Shown: one piece after another, positions 51,696-60,579 of the stretch
Layout: each line of letters opens with the position of its first letter
Numbering within the stretch: the first letter of the stretch is position 1
Origin: Granulicatella adiacens ATCC 49175
GTDB taxonomy: Bacteria; Bacillota; Bacilli; Lactobacillales; Aerococcaceae
Reading direction: 5' to 3'
DNA: 64,000 bases
Assembly (NCBI RefSeq): GCF_025150565.1
Contig: NZ_CP102283.1
Span: 1,736,001 to 1,800,000 of the forward strand
Notes under the pieces: model-generated
The model's database searches: none
Seen by the model: only the letters and a program-made list of their open reading frames with translations
Told to the model about the DNA's origin: nothing
Translations under genes and position numbers: made by a program

Positions 51696-51835
51696 GCAGA
51701 TAACGCTTGAGAAAGAAATTATTGGAAACTACTAAATAAAGGGCGCAAATGAAACTATCCCATCGGTTTTGCGGTTAAATGCTGGGAGTATTCCATACAT
51801 AGTGTTCTCTTCTTAAAAGCACACCCTTCGGGGGT

Positions 51836-52024
51836 TGATTTCTTCGAATGCTTGCGGATTATTTTTATAATCGCTGTTACGGGGCACCGGATCGAGCCTC
51901 CTTGAGTCTCTCACCTTTAAAGCCTCAAAGGAGGTGTACGGAATGAATTCCTACACCTCCTAATTCGCATTTAATGCACTTCCCCGTTACTACGATTATA
52001 AAATCCGCAAGCTTCTTCGAAATC
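51836..52024 (-). repeat. Structured interspersed element, copy 5 (longest outer helix)
   Basis: Reading leftwards, the outer helix pairs GATTTCGAAG, GCTTGCGGATTTTATAATCG and GTAACGGGG with CCCCGTAAC, CGATTATAAAA, ATCCGCAAGC and TTCGAAGAAATC. Inside are hairpin 1 (AGGAGGTGTAGGAAT with ATTCCGTACACCTCCT), TTTGAGGCTTTAAAGG, hairpin 2 and CCGGTGCC. The total helix is over 40 bp. Confidence 0.85.
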
Positions 52025-52212
52025 AACGTGAAGAAATAAATAGGCTGCTCCCTAGCGCAAACGATGGAGTTTTTTGCCTCTCTATTTTCATTTCTTTTTC
52101 AAGTGAATTTGCTTGGTTTTCTAAAATAAAACCGTGCCGAGGGATGGCAAAAGAGACACTAAAAAAGATAGTCCCTCCCGAAGGAAAAACTATCTAGTTT
52201 ATTCACTTGTGC

Positions 52213-52434
52213 TTACTGATGGTTGGCTTTTTTTGTTTCTTCTCTTTCATCGAAAAATAACATCAATGGGAGTAACGTCCACAACAGATTCCCATCGAAT
52301 ACACTTAGTCATGATTCGCCTGTATATAATTTCAGCCCTATTCGAAGGATTAAGGCTAACACGTTTACCACTATGGCTAGCGTAAATAATTGTTTGGCTA
52401 ATTGAGAATTTTCTTTTTGTTTTGGTTTTTCCAT
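52213..52434 (-). pseudogene. Small two-TM membrane protein interrupted by TGA
   Basis: The frame from ATG 52434 encodes MEKPKQKENSQLAKQLFTLA and a TM helix, then a TGA after LKLYTGES, and continues in the same frame LSVFDGNLLWTLLPLMLFFD to a natural stop at 52213. One base change (probably TGG to TGA) would restore a 73-residue protein. AGGAGAG precedes the start. Family unknown. Confidence 0.55.
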
Positions 52435-52610
52435 GTTGAACTCTCCTTACTTGCTTTTCGTTATATTTATTAAAGCATTTTAAGGAGCCTTGCAACAGGC
52501 ACTTTTGTCATTGCTTTATATGACTAAAGTCATGGTTGTGTCGATTTCAAAGGAACTGCGAATTCTATAATAGCAGTAATGTGTTCCGAAGAAATCAACC
52601 ATATAAAAAA

Positions 52611-52633
52611 CAGCAAACCAGATTGATTTGCTG
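52611..52633 (-). terminator. Terminator of the membrane-protein gene at 52652
   Basis: CAGCAAA and TTTGCTG with a 9-nt loop are followed by TTTTTTATATG on the minus strand, beginning 18 nt after the stop codon. Confidence 0.75.
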
Positions 52634-52651
52634 CTTGTTCTCTAAAATAAT

Positions 52652-53197
52652 TTATGCTTTGGATGGTTTGGATAAGAAGAATAGGTAAAGTCCAAAGGCT
52701 AATTTAATAAAAGCATCGATATAGGCGATGGTCACGAGGGAGCTTTGAGGAGAAAGGTATCCGACCGCTGCATTGATCACGCATGCCAATCCTAGGAAGA
52801 TCATTGATTTTCCATGGACGAAGTAGTATGGGAAGAAATGGATCCCTGTTGCAAGAAGTGCACCTAACCAGATGAGTCTCCAGTTTTCTGATTCGAAGAA
52901 TGGTCCTCCTAAGAGTACAAGTAAAATGAATAAAAGAATCACTGAGTATAACGATACTTTTCGTTGGAAAGGCGTTGAAGGTCCGTCCGAAAACTTATGA
53001 AGGACTTTTTTATTCAGATTGATGGAAAAGAAACTCACCACATAGCCGATGCTGAAGACCTGCATATTAATGATTTGTTCTCCACCTACAACCGTCGCGA
53101 GTGCAATCACGAATGCGACCGCAATAAGCCATAAGCCACACGCTTTTTTGTAGTTGAATTCTAATGTTTCTCCTTTGTTATAACCTAAAAATGACAT
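52652..53197 (-). CDS. Multi-pass membrane protein, unknown function
   Basis: The 181-residue protein has about six hydrophobic segments (starting near ACGLWLIAVAFVIALATVV and ending FIKLAFGLYLFFL). There are no enzymatic motifs. The pattern may correspond to DUF6609/DUF7010-type proteins, but this is a weak recollection. Single gene with its own terminator, between two small membrane-protein genes. Function unknown. Confidence 0.7.
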   Translation of the reverse strand: MSFLGYNKGETLEFNYKKACGLWLIAVAFVIALATVVGGEQIINMQVFSIGYVVSFFSINLNKKVLHKFSDGPSTPFQRKVSLYSVILLFILLVLLGGPFFESENWRLIWLGALLATGIHFFPYYFVHGKSMIFLGLACVINAAVGYLSPQSSLVTIAYIDAFIKLAFGLYLFFLSKPSKA

Positions 53198-53386
53198 CCA
53201 TATTCCTCCAGTTCACTTTGAAACTTTTAACAACATTTTCTATTCTACTCCTGTGAAAATGAGAATTCAAACGTCGCACTTTATTGTTTTAAATCACTAA
53301 ATTCATGCTCTGTTGATTTTGAGGGAACTGCGGAAAATTAAAAAACAGCACAACCTCATAAGTAAAGCTGTGCCTGGTTTTAGAAA

Positions 53387-53653
53387 TTAAAATAATGCAG
53401 TTAAAGCAGATGCTAGACCGAAGAAGATTCCTGGTGCGTTTGCAGCTGCTAACGGAATATCACGGTTGGGTTTGAAGAGTCCATAGTACACCCATAATGA
53501 GCAGTTCAATGCGGCAACGAGTGGTTGAATGAAGTCCCCTTTATTCCCAGCTAAGTTGTTCATAATTTGAGGGATATACGCAACATACATCGCAACGGAC
53601 ATACAAGTCGCAATCCAACCTAATACTTGCGTTTGTTTTTCTGATAATTTCAT
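53387..53653 (-). CDS. SemiSWEET-type sugar transporter
   Basis: The 88-residue protein contains a single triple-helix bundle with the PQ-loop motif AYIPQIMNN and the C-terminal ALNCSLWVYYGLFKPNRDI segment, the marks of bacterial SemiSWEETs, which function as dimers moving sugars down their gradient. I start it at the ATG at 53653 (MKLSEKQTQVLGWIA), 10 nt after AAGGAG, rather than at the in-frame ATG at 53671 that precedes this site. Family recognition is strong; the sugar transported is not known. Confidence 0.88.
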   Translation of the reverse strand: MKLSEKQTQVLGWIATCMSVAMYVAYIPQIMNNLAGNKGDFIQPLVAALNCSLWVYYGLFKPNRDIPLAAANAPGIFFGLASALTALF

Positions 53654-53752
53654 ACAATCTGCTCCTTTCATAAATTATGTAAAATAATATATAAAATGAA
53701 AACAATTTTCAAGCATATTCAATCGGTTACAACTTTAAGTTTTTATTAAGAG

Positions 53753-53794
53753 AAAACAAGCACAGCTCCTACTCGGATTGCTGTGCTTGTTTGG
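53753..53794 (-). terminator. Terminator overlapping the tadA 3' end
   Basis: On the minus strand AAACAAGCACAGC and GCTGTGCTTGTTT form a 13-bp stem and end in TTCTC. The left arm lies inside the last codons of tadA (QQ...), so the terminator begins before the stop codon. Confidence 0.75.
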
Positions 53795-54275
53795 CTTCTT
53801 GTTTTCGTTTTTTATTGCGTTCACGAAGACCTTTGAAGAATTGCTGCAAAATTTCCTTACATTCATCTTCCAAAATGCCTTGTTCCACTTCGACTTGATG
53901 ATTAAACCGGCTATCTTGGAGCAGATTCATAAAGGTACCAGCCGTCCCTGCTTTTGGGTCGAAGGCTCCAAATACCACTTTCTTCATCCGCGCGAGAATC
54001 ATCGCTCCACTGCACATCGGACAAGGTTCCAATGTGACGAAGAGTTCACAGTCTTCGAGTCGCCAGCTTCCAAGGTGCTGGTTTGCCTGGCGAATCGCTT
54101 TGATTTCAGCGTGAAGGGTGGCGTCTTGTTCCTTCTCGCGTAAGTTGTGGCCACGACCGATGATTTCACCATTCAGGACGACAACCGCCCCGATTGGCAC
54201 CTCTTCTTGGTCATAAGCTTTCTGCGCTTCCTTCAACGCTTCCCTCATAAAGAATTCTTTTTCCTGAAGTTCCAT
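53769..54275 (-). CDS. tadA: tRNA(adenosine34) deaminase
   Basis: The 168-residue TadA converts A34 to inosine in tRNA-Arg(ACG). The zinc site is complete: LHAEIKAI (His and catalytic Glu) and PCPMCSGAMI (two Cys). The RARMKKVVFGAFDPKAGTAG segment fits TadA rather than cytidine deaminases. It starts 4 nt after the preceding gene and sits near the SRP RNA and dnaX, a common arrangement. Confidence 0.95.
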   Translation of the reverse strand: MELQEKEFFMREALKEAQKAYDQEEVPIGAVVVLNGEIIGRGHNLREKEQDATLHAEIKAIRQANQHLGSWRLEDCELFVTLEPCPMCSGAMILARMKKVVFGAFDPKAGTAGTFMNLLQDSRFNHQVEVEQGILEDECKEILQQFFKGLRERNKKRKQEAKQAQQSE

Positions 54276-54279
54276 ATTC

Positions 54280-55596
54280 TTACTGATAGACGCGCTTAGT
54301 CACAACTAGGCTGTGCGGTCTCTCAAACTCCTTATCTAAGTAGTCTTGATACGTCCCTGGGGAAATAAACCCTCGGGCGCTTAAAATATCCGTTCCTGCT
54401 TTTCCGACAATCGTATCTGCTAGTAACACGCAGTTTGTACTCATCACAAAATACGTCTTGAATTTTGAAGAGACGAACTTATACAATTTCGCGTCCGCTT
54501 CTTGTTTTAACTTGTACGCATACATTGGTTCGACTTTATCGATTCCTGGATGCGCTGGTTTCACAGTTTGTGGTGGGTCCCACGGCACTGTAAGCGACAT
54601 GAGTTTTTCAATTTCTTCATCGATGGCTTCCAGTTGTTCTGGTGACAAGGCCAGTCCATAGCCGAGTAAAGTCTTATGATTTTCGCGTTTACAAAATTCG
54701 ATGTATTTTTCACGGTCGGCACTGAAAAGCACCCCATCCCCCATCGTTCCAAACAGGCGCTCCGAATTCGTATCGTAGTTCCCGTAGGAAGTAATGCGTC
54801 CCTTATAACAAATATCGACATGCCCGATTGCCCCAAATCCGTCTTTGGTGACGTGAATAAACATTTCTAAGTTTGGCTCTGCATTTTCTTTCGCACGGTC
54901 GTAAATTTCCGAAGCTGTTTCGCCTTCATTCAGCTCGAGGGCATCATTGATTTTTTGCAAAGTCACTCGCGGAATAATCGCGGCTAACACAAGCGGTAGC
55001 CCTTGACGAAAATGCCGGCGCAACACTTTCTTCCCGACTTCTGCCTCAAAGAACCATCCATCCCGAAGATTGCTAATCCCGTGCCCAATCAAATAAAGGG
55101 AGAGGAAGAACATTTGCAATTTACCGTTGCCTCCAAGAGCGATTAACGTAGCTATCCCGACAACAGACAGCCAAATCGTATCCCAAAGTAAACGAAGACG
55201 CGGATGAATCCCGTCTTTACGGTAAATATAGTACGTCACTCCGCTAATGCCGGCGTTCATGACTTCATTGAGCCCCATCAATATACTGACAATACTGATT
55301 GGAAGGGATAGAAAAAACTGATTTCCCGCCAAGTAGGTATAGAGCACTAATTTGCCTGCATTCATCCACAGCGGATCTTTGGCAGCCGCCTTACTAAACC
55401 ACCGGAACAGCAGATTCCACAACTCACGACATGCTAAAAATAGCAGAAATAGACGTAGCATCAATTCCGGAAAGCTCGGCCCAAAGTAAAGAAGTAAAAC
55501 CCCAACAACAAGAAAGCCGGCCCCTTCCAAAAGAAGCTTTTTTCCTGTGATGCCTAAGTCACTAATTTTCTTCAAATGGATCCCCTCTCTCGTCAT
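54280..55596 (-). CDS. HdeD/DUF308-like membrane protein with C-terminal soluble domain
   Basis: The 438-residue protein has two parts: an N-terminal set of about six TM helices (residues 15-185), like HdeD/DUF308 proteins, and a soluble part (about 200-438) with LEMFIHVTKDGFGAIGHVDI, DGVLFSADREKYIEF and FKTYFVMSTNCVLLADTIVG. The latter, with a Cys in STNCVLLAD and a His in AIGHVDI, looks like a permuted papain-fold/YiiX-type domain, which would use that Cys-His pair; this is inference. It precedes tadA by 4 nt, so both are probably co-transcribed. Function unknown. Confidence 0.65.
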   Translation of the reverse strand: MTREGIHLKKISDLGITGKKLLLEGAGFLVVGVLLLYFGPSFPELMLRLFLLFLACRELWNLLFRWFSKAAAKDPLWMNAGKLVLYTYLAGNQFFLSLPISIVSILMGLNEVMNAGISGVTYYIYRKDGIHPRLRLLWDTIWLSVVGIATLIALGGNGKLQMFFLSLYLIGHGISNLRDGWFFEAEVGKKVLRRHFRQGLPLVLAAIIPRVTLQKINDALELNEGETASEIYDRAKENAEPNLEMFIHVTKDGFGAIGHVDICYKGRITSYGNYDTNSERLFGTMGDGVLFSADREKYIEFCKRENHKTLLGYGLALSPEQLEAIDEEIEKLMSLTVPWDPPQTVKPAHPGIDKVEPMYAYKLKQEADAKLYKFVSSKFKTYFVMSTNCVLLADTIVGKAGTDILSARGFISPGTYQDYLDKEFERPHSLVVTKRVYQ

Positions 55597-55614
55597 TAAT
55601 TCCTAAAATCTACA

Positions 55615-56100
55615 CTATAATTCGTTTTTTAATTGTTCTAGGAGCACCTGGCATCCGAGCGTGACATCGCGGTACGTTGCTTCAAAGTCTCCGGTATACC
55701 ACGGATCGGCAATATCACGCTGAATCCCAGCCACTTCTAGGAGTCGTCCTACCGTAGCATCCGTTTTCCCATCGACAAAGCTATGGATATTACGCACATT
55801 CGACGCATCCATTCCAAGAATGTAGTCCGCATCCAAATCTGTTTCATCCAACGTCCGTGACACAAGCCCTTTTGCGGAAATACCATTCTCCTCGAGTTTC
55901 TTACGAGTACCGTGGTGAACTGGATTTCCATGCTCCCACGTACTTGTCGCCGCGGAATCTATCGTAATTTTATCTTCCAATCCTTCTTCACGAACCATTT
56001 TTCTAAATACCGCTTCTGCCATCGGAGAACGACAAATGTTTCCTAGGCAAACAAATACTACCTTCACGCGCTTCCCTCGCTTTCCATTCTTTCCCTTCAT
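55615..56100 (-). CDS. Low-molecular-weight protein tyrosine phosphatase
   Basis: The 161-residue phosphatase removes phosphate from tyrosine, often of capsule or kinase systems. The P-loop is VCLGNICRS with nucleophile Cys18 and Arg24; the general acid is in DPWYTGDFEAT. The basic leader (MKGKNGKRGKR) may be shortened if a start closer to VKVVFVCL is used. The following gene begins 18 nt later, so they may be in one operon with tadA. Confidence 0.93.
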   Translation of the reverse strand: MKGKNGKRGKRVKVVFVCLGNICRSPMAEAVFRKMVREEGLEDKITIDSAATSTWEHGNPVHHGTRKKLEENGISAKGLVSRTLDETDLDADYILGMDASNVRNIHSFVDGKTDATVGRLLEVAGIQRDIADPWYTGDFEATYRDVTLGCQVLLEQLKNEL

Positions 56101-56187
56101 TGTAACAGACGAGCCAACCCCTTCGCAAAAAAATGTCTGTGTGGTGCTCGAACGAAATCAACTGCTCTCATAAACTCTGTAAAAGAA

Positions 56188-56230
56188 AAACAAGATTACT
56201 CCAAATCCTTGCGGATTTTCCGTAATCTTG
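56188..56230 (-). terminator. Terminator of the zinc-ribbon gene at 56241
   Basis: CAAGATTACGG, inner arms AAATCC/GGATTT and GTAATCTTG form a hairpin followed by TTTTTC on the minus strand. Confidence 0.8.
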
Positions 56231-56240
56231 TCTGTAATCT

Positions 56241-57440
56241 TTAAAAATCTAATGTTGGTTTTTCAGAAAAACCTATTCCTGATTCTTGCATGATAGAAGT
56301 AAATAAAACAAAACTAATCGTAGTCTCTGGCAATTCTCTAATTCTAGAATACCCTTTGACCACCCAATCTTCTGCCAATGCTTTTTGCCCATAATATTCA
56401 CAACATGAAATCACAGAATTTTGAGCATGTCGTTTAGTAATTTCTTTTGATTGATATCTTTGCGTACTCTTTCCTACTGCACTATATATTAATGAGTATA
56501 TTTGAGAAACTGAAAAATGTTCCAGTAAATTTTCAAATACCGATATAGTTTTATCACCTGGATTAAACGAATATCCTACTCGTCTCATTTGAAATAATAG
56601 GTATTCCAAACATTCCTCTAGCGCAATTCTTTTCCACATTTCATAACAAAACTGTAGAACTCCATCCTCGCCACTAAAATCTGGATATAGCAACCTTTTT
56701 ATCATTGCACCATAATCTAAATCTTCGGCTTCAATATTAATTGAATAACAAACCTTATAAATATCAAAATGAATACTTTTTTTAGTATAATCCACTTCAA
56801 AAGCGTGTATATTCGACATACCGTGTATACCTATAATCCGACCATCAATCAAATGTTTTATAATTTCTGCTTCAAAGGCCTCTGATGGAGCTAGTGTTTT
56901 TTTCTTCTCCTCTAAAGGTCCGATATATTCATTATTCTCTGATAAAGAACTTCTTAAAATAACCGCTAAATATAACCTGTCTTTTAGGCTTAACTCTTTT
57001 TCAGGAATTAGTTTTTGCCCAGAAAACTTTACATTATTTAATATAAATGCTCTTTTTTCTTCAAGTAATCTTTCTTTTTCTTTAATTTCTTTAATTTTTT
57101 TCATTTCTTTACAATTTTTGCAATTACACAAACTAGAATTCTTATGTTTACATTGGATACAATAAGTTTCATTGAAACTAAGAAGTGAAGGTGAATTCTT
57201 TGATTGCCACGGACTAAGCATTGGTACATTGCAATATGGACAAATTATCTCACTATTTACAGGTGGAAATAAGGCAAACAGATGAGAAACACTTACTTTA
57301 ATCCTGTATTTCTTTATTAAGTCTGCAACCTTTTCTCCTGCATAATACTCTTGAATCAGTTCCCATATTTGATCATGTGTCAAATGAGAAATTCTATAAT
57401 CCAATTTTGTGAAATTTAATTCTTCTTTTTCTACATCCAA
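56241..57440 (-). CDS. Uncharacterised protein with HTH-like N-terminus and zinc ribbon
   Basis: The 399-residue cytoplasmic protein begins with a helical segment (LTHDQIWELIQEYYAGEKVA, DLIKKYRIKVSVSHLFAL) that resembles a short helix-turn-helix. It is followed by a Cys-rich block with three CxxC pairs (IICPYCNVPM, YCIQCKHKN, CNCKNCKEM), then a coiled-coil-like Lys/Glu stretch (KEIKEKERLLEEKR) and a large helical domain. AT-rich composition and an isolated setting between core genes suggest acquisition. I do not recognise the family; a nucleic-acid-related role is only suggested by the Cys motifs. Confidence 0.7.
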   Translation of the reverse strand: MDVEKEELNFTKLDYRISHLTHDQIWELIQEYYAGEKVADLIKKYRIKVSVSHLFALFPPVNSEIICPYCNVPMLSPWQSKNSPSLLSFNETYCIQCKHKNSSLCNCKNCKEMKKIKEIKEKERLLEEKRAFILNNVKFSGQKLIPEKELSLKDRLYLAVILRSSLSENNEYIGPLEEKKKTLAPSEAFEAEIIKHLIDGRIIGIHGMSNIHAFEVDYTKKSIHFDIYKVCYSINIEAEDLDYGAMIKRLLYPDFSGEDGVLQFCYEMWKRIALEECLEYLLFQMRRVGYSFNPGDKTISVFENLLEHFSVSQIYSLIYSAVGKSTQRYQSKEITKRHAQNSVISCCEYYGQKALAEDWVVKGYSRIRELPETTISFVLFTSIMQESGIGFSEKPTLDF

Positions 57441-57604
57441 ATTTATCCCTCCAAATTAAAACACTCATTTCTAAATCAAAATAATTATATACGAAAAAAT
57501 GTAAACGTTTCAATCGTTTTTTTGATTTTCTTTTTCTCTCTCCCTTTCTTTCGGATGAAGCAAAATCCATTTGAAATAAGGTCCAAAGGCGTAGAATAAA
57601 CGGA

Positions 57605-57770
57605 AGACCAAGGAATTCTATAGTGGCAACAATAAGGAGGTGCAACCAATGTGAAATACTGACTCTGGAAATTTATTTCCTAGAGTCAGTTTGAAGCTTG
57701 GTAGGAACTGAGACCTTGGGCTCAGTCCGGTGCCCTTATTGTAGCAACTATAGAGACATTCCTTCGGTCT
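57605..57770 (+). repeat. Structured interspersed element, copy 6
   Basis: The outer helix pairs AGACC, AAGGAAT, CTATAGT and GCAACAATAAG with CTTATTGTAGC, ACTATAG, ATTCCTT and GGTCT. Hairpin 1 is ACTGACTCTGGAAAT/ATTTCCTAGAGTCAGT, then TTTGAAGCTTGGTAGG, hairpin 2 ACTGAGACCTTGGGCTCAGT and CCGGTGCC. It lies downstream of glmS (70 nt beyond its terminator) and upstream of the zinc-ribbon gene. Confidence 0.85.
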
Positions 57771-57840
57771 GGAGTTTATTCGTAAGCCCTTTGGCTTTGT
57801 ACCTCTTTTTTCAAATGAATTTTGCATCCTTCGAAAACAA

Positions 57841-57870
57841 AAAGTGGTGGACAGCCGTCCACCACTTTTT
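57841..57870 (-). terminator. glmS terminator
   Basis: AAAAAGTGGTGGAC and GTCCACCACTTTTT pair around a 4-nt loop, directly after the glmS stop on the minus strand. Confidence 0.9.
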
Positions 57871-59679
57871 CTATTCTACTGTAACTGACTTGGCAAGGTT
57901 ACGCGGTTTATCCACGTCTAAACCTTTCCCTAGAGAAGTGTAGTACGCGATTAATTGCGTTACCACTACAGATACGATTGGTGCAAGTAGGATTGGCACC
58001 GCTGGAACGATGATATCGTCGCCTTCTTGTTCAACGCCTTCCATCGCGATTGTTGTTACGACAGCACCACGAGCTTTCACTTCTTGGATATTTCCGCGAG
58101 TGTGGCTCGCTACAACGGGTTCACTTAATAATGCGATGACTGGAGTGCCTTCTTCGATTAGGGCGATTGTTCCGTGTTTTAATTCCCCTGCGGCAAAGCT
58201 CTCTGTTTGCACGTATGAGATTTCTTTTAATTTCAACGCTGCTTCCATCGCTACATAGTAGTCTAAGTGACGACCGATGTAGAAAGCATTGCGCGTTTCT
58301 AATAAGCGCTCTTGAACTAAGTCTTGAACGGCTTGTTTGTCTGATAATACGCTCTCGATTGAAGCGGCAACGACACCTAATTCATGCTTCATATCAAATG
58401 GAGCCACTAAGCCTTTAGAAGCGCGTAATGCGTCTGCTAAAACCGCCATTACTGCGATTTGTGCTGTGTAAGCTTTTGTTGAAGCTACGGCAATTTCAGG
58501 ACCTGCGTGTAATAGTAAAGTATAGCTTGCTTCACGAGAAAGAGTTGAGCCTTTCACGTTTGTGATTGTTAATGATGGGAAGTTTTGCTCGTTCACTTTT
58601 ACTAACGCTTGACGGCTGTCCGCTGTTTCTCCACTTTGTGATAAGAAAATGAAGAATGGTTTTTGTGATAATAATGGTTGGTGGTATGCAAATTCGCTTG
58701 CTAAGTGAACTTCTACTGGAATTCCAGCAAGTTGTTCGACTAAAGCTTTTCCAACCCATCCTGCATGATAGCTTGTTCCGCAGGCAATCACGTAAATGCG
58801 GTCGCTTGCTAAAATGCTATCTTGGATTTCTTTATCGACTTGTAATTGACCATTTTCGTCTTGGTAGTTTTGGATGATTTTACGTAATACGGCTGGTTGT
58901 TCATCCATTTCTTTCAACATGTAGTGAGCGTAAGCCCCTTTTTCTAAATCGTCTGCATCTAATTCTGCAACGAATGGCGCACGTTCTACTGGTTTGCCGT
59001 CGATTGTTTCGATTTCTACTGAGTCTGCAGTTAAAGTGATTAACTCTTCGTCTTTGATTTCGATATAACGGTCTGTTTCAGCGATGGTTGCCATTGCGTC
59101 TGAACAGATCACGTTGAAGCCTTCGCCAACCCCAACTAATAATGGGCTCTTATGTTTTGCGGCATAAAGAACGCCTGGTTTTTCACTGTCTAATAACCCG
59201 AAAGCAAATGATCCACGGATTTCTTGTAATGCGCGGCGGAACGCTTCTTTTCCTGACAAGTTTTCTTTTTCTGCAAAGTATTCTACTAAGTTTACTGCAA
59301 CTTCTGTATCTGTTTGAGACTTGAAGTCCACATGGCTTAAGAATTCTTTTTTCAATTCGTCATAGTTTTCAATAACGCCGTTGTGCACTAATGTGAAACG
59401 ACCTGATTGAGATTGATGAGGGTGAGCGTTGTTTTCTGTCGCTGGTCCGTGTGTTGCCCAACGAGTATGCCCAATCCCTGCAAATGCTGGAATTTCTTCA
59501 TCCACTGCATCACGAAGATTTTGAATACGACCCACACGTTTCACTAATTGTGTTGATCCATCTTCATCCATAATAAATAATCCTGCTGAGTCATATCCAC
59601 GATACTCAAGCTTTTCTAATCCGTTTAATACTACTGTTTGGATTTTTCCATGTCCAATACATCCTACGATTCCACACAT
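57871..59679 (-). CDS. glmS: Glutamine:fructose-6-phosphate aminotransferase
   Basis: The 602-residue enzyme makes glucosamine-6-phosphate from fructose-6-phosphate and glutamine, the first step of UDP-GlcNAc and cell wall synthesis. The N-terminal glutaminase starts MCGIVGCIGHG with nucleophile Cys2 after Met removal, followed by HTRWATHG. Two SIS domains bind the sugar (ACGTSYHAGWVG, FLSQSGETADS). The C-terminus (KPRNLAKSVTVE) is the usual one. Expression is controlled by a glmS ribozyme in the leader. Confidence 0.98.
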   Translation of the reverse strand: MCGIVGCIGHGKIQTVVLNGLEKLEYRGYDSAGLFIMDEDGSTQLVKRVGRIQNLRDAVDEEIPAFAGIGHTRWATHGPATENNAHPHQSQSGRFTLVHNGVIENYDELKKEFLSHVDFKSQTDTEVAVNLVEYFAEKENLSGKEAFRRALQEIRGSFAFGLLDSEKPGVLYAAKHKSPLLVGVGEGFNVICSDAMATIAETDRYIEIKDEELITLTADSVEIETIDGKPVERAPFVAELDADDLEKGAYAHYMLKEMDEQPAVLRKIIQNYQDENGQLQVDKEIQDSILASDRIYVIACGTSYHAGWVGKALVEQLAGIPVEVHLASEFAYHQPLLSQKPFFIFLSQSGETADSRQALVKVNEQNFPSLTITNVKGSTLSREASYTLLLHAGPEIAVASTKAYTAQIAVMAVLADALRASKGLVAPFDMKHELGVVAASIESVLSDKQAVQDLVQERLLETRNAFYIGRHLDYYVAMEAALKLKEISYVQTESFAAGELKHGTIALIEEGTPVIALLSEPVVASHTRGNIQEVKARGAVVTTIAMEGVEQEGDDIIVPAVPILLAPIVSVVVTQLIAYYTSLGKGLDVDKPRNLAKSVTVE

Positions 59680-59739
59680 AATGTTTAACTCCTTTAATAA
59701 GAGGTCCCTCTCGGCGCCTCCTACTTCTGTAATTTTTGA

Positions 59740-59890
59740 TTATGTTTCTGGTGCGTGCTATCAATTTTGTCATTTCCTTACAAAATGGTTTGTATGTAGC
59801 TGTAGACTGCACTGCCTTGAGTCATCCGCCGAGTATTTCGATAAACTCATTCCTCGTCACCCGTTTTTTAAAACAGGCCTGGCGCTATCC
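59740..59890 (-). ncRNA. glmS ribozyme/riboswitch
   Basis: Reading leftwards: AGCGCCAGGCC, a stem-loop with GACGAGGAATGAGTTTATCG, AAATACTCGGCGGATGACTC and a pairing region CAGTGCAGTCTACAGC. These match the glmS ribozyme core (GACGAGG, TTATCGAA, TCGGCGGATG). Self-cleavage should occur between A59886 and G59885 of AGCGCC when GlcN6P is bound, leading to mRNA decay. It stands about 100 nt upstream of the glmS start. Confidence 0.95.
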
Positions 59891-59937
59891 TTGTCGCTTC
59901 CTTCCAAAGCTTTTCATAAATTTTCAGAAACAAGTTC

Positions 59938-59967
59938 ATCATAACCGATGACCCACTAAAAAAACAA
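59938..59967 (-). promoter_or_regulatory. Candidate glmS promoter
   Basis: TTGTTT (59967-59962), 18 nt, TATGAT (59943-59938), placing the start about 45 nt before the ribozyme cleavage site. Confidence 0.5.
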
Positions 59968-60191
59968 CTAATTTTCCTTTTTCCTAATATTTTAAAGACC
60001 AAACTTCAACAGCAATCGAACTAAAACCGCACAGTTATAACGTTTTTTGGCACTAACCCTCTAAGTACCACTTCATCAACATTTCTTAACTCTTCCCTAT
60101 TAAAGCTCCATCTCCATTCCGAAACTTTTGTATTTTTAGTTCAGAAGCACACACCCTGTCCTATCCCTCTCTCCTTCAAAAAGACTACCCC

Positions 60192-60300
60192 TTTGTCGTT
60201 GGTGGTGAAAAGCACACATAACATCCTTTCCCCTCCCTGACTCTCAAAGAGAATACCAGTTTGTCGTATGTGGTGAAATGCACACATGATGTTCTTTTCC
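60192..60300. repeat. Pair of direct repeats upstream of glmS
   Basis: TTTGTCGTTGGTGGTGAAAA, then GCACACAT (60192-60219 onwards), recurs 68 bp later as TTTGTCGTATGTGGTGAAAT, then GCACACAT (60260-60287 onwards); both continue into a C/T-rich run. GCACACA appears once more near 60147. The rest of 59970-60340 shows no gene. Confidence 0.6.
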
Positions 60301-60340
60301 TTTCTATCTGAACTATTTCAATTAAAAAAAGCTATTAACC

Positions 60341-60505
60341 AAGGTTTGGATTCTATAATAGCAATAATAGCGAGTGTACTCGAAACGAATTACTGCCTCT
60401 GGGGATTTTATTCCCTAGAGGCAGTTTGAGAGTCGAGAGGAACTGAGACCTTAGGCTCAGTCCGGTACAGCTATTATCGCTATTATGAAGATATCCAAAA
60501 ACCTT
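60341..60505 (+). repeat. Structured interspersed element, copy 7
   Basis: The outer helix pairs AAGGTTTGGAT, ATAATAGC and AATAATAGC with GCTATTAT, GCTATTAT, ATATCC and AAACCTT. Hairpin 1 is ACTGCCTCTGGGGAT/ATTCCCTAGAGGCAGT; the connecting strand is changed to TTTGAGAGTCGAGAGG; hairpin 2 is ACTGAGACCTTAGGCTCAGT, followed by CCGGTAC. Confidence 0.85.
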
Positions 60506-60579
60506 CGGGAATCCCCTTTTTTGAGAGCAAATGATGTTATCTTCCATCCCTTAAAAACTATCCTTTTCATAAAAGAAGC

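Noticed and set aside
52134-52385. Plus-strand frames over the TGA-interrupted small gene
   Set aside because: They are antisense to a better-supported gene with a ribosome binding site and TM segments.
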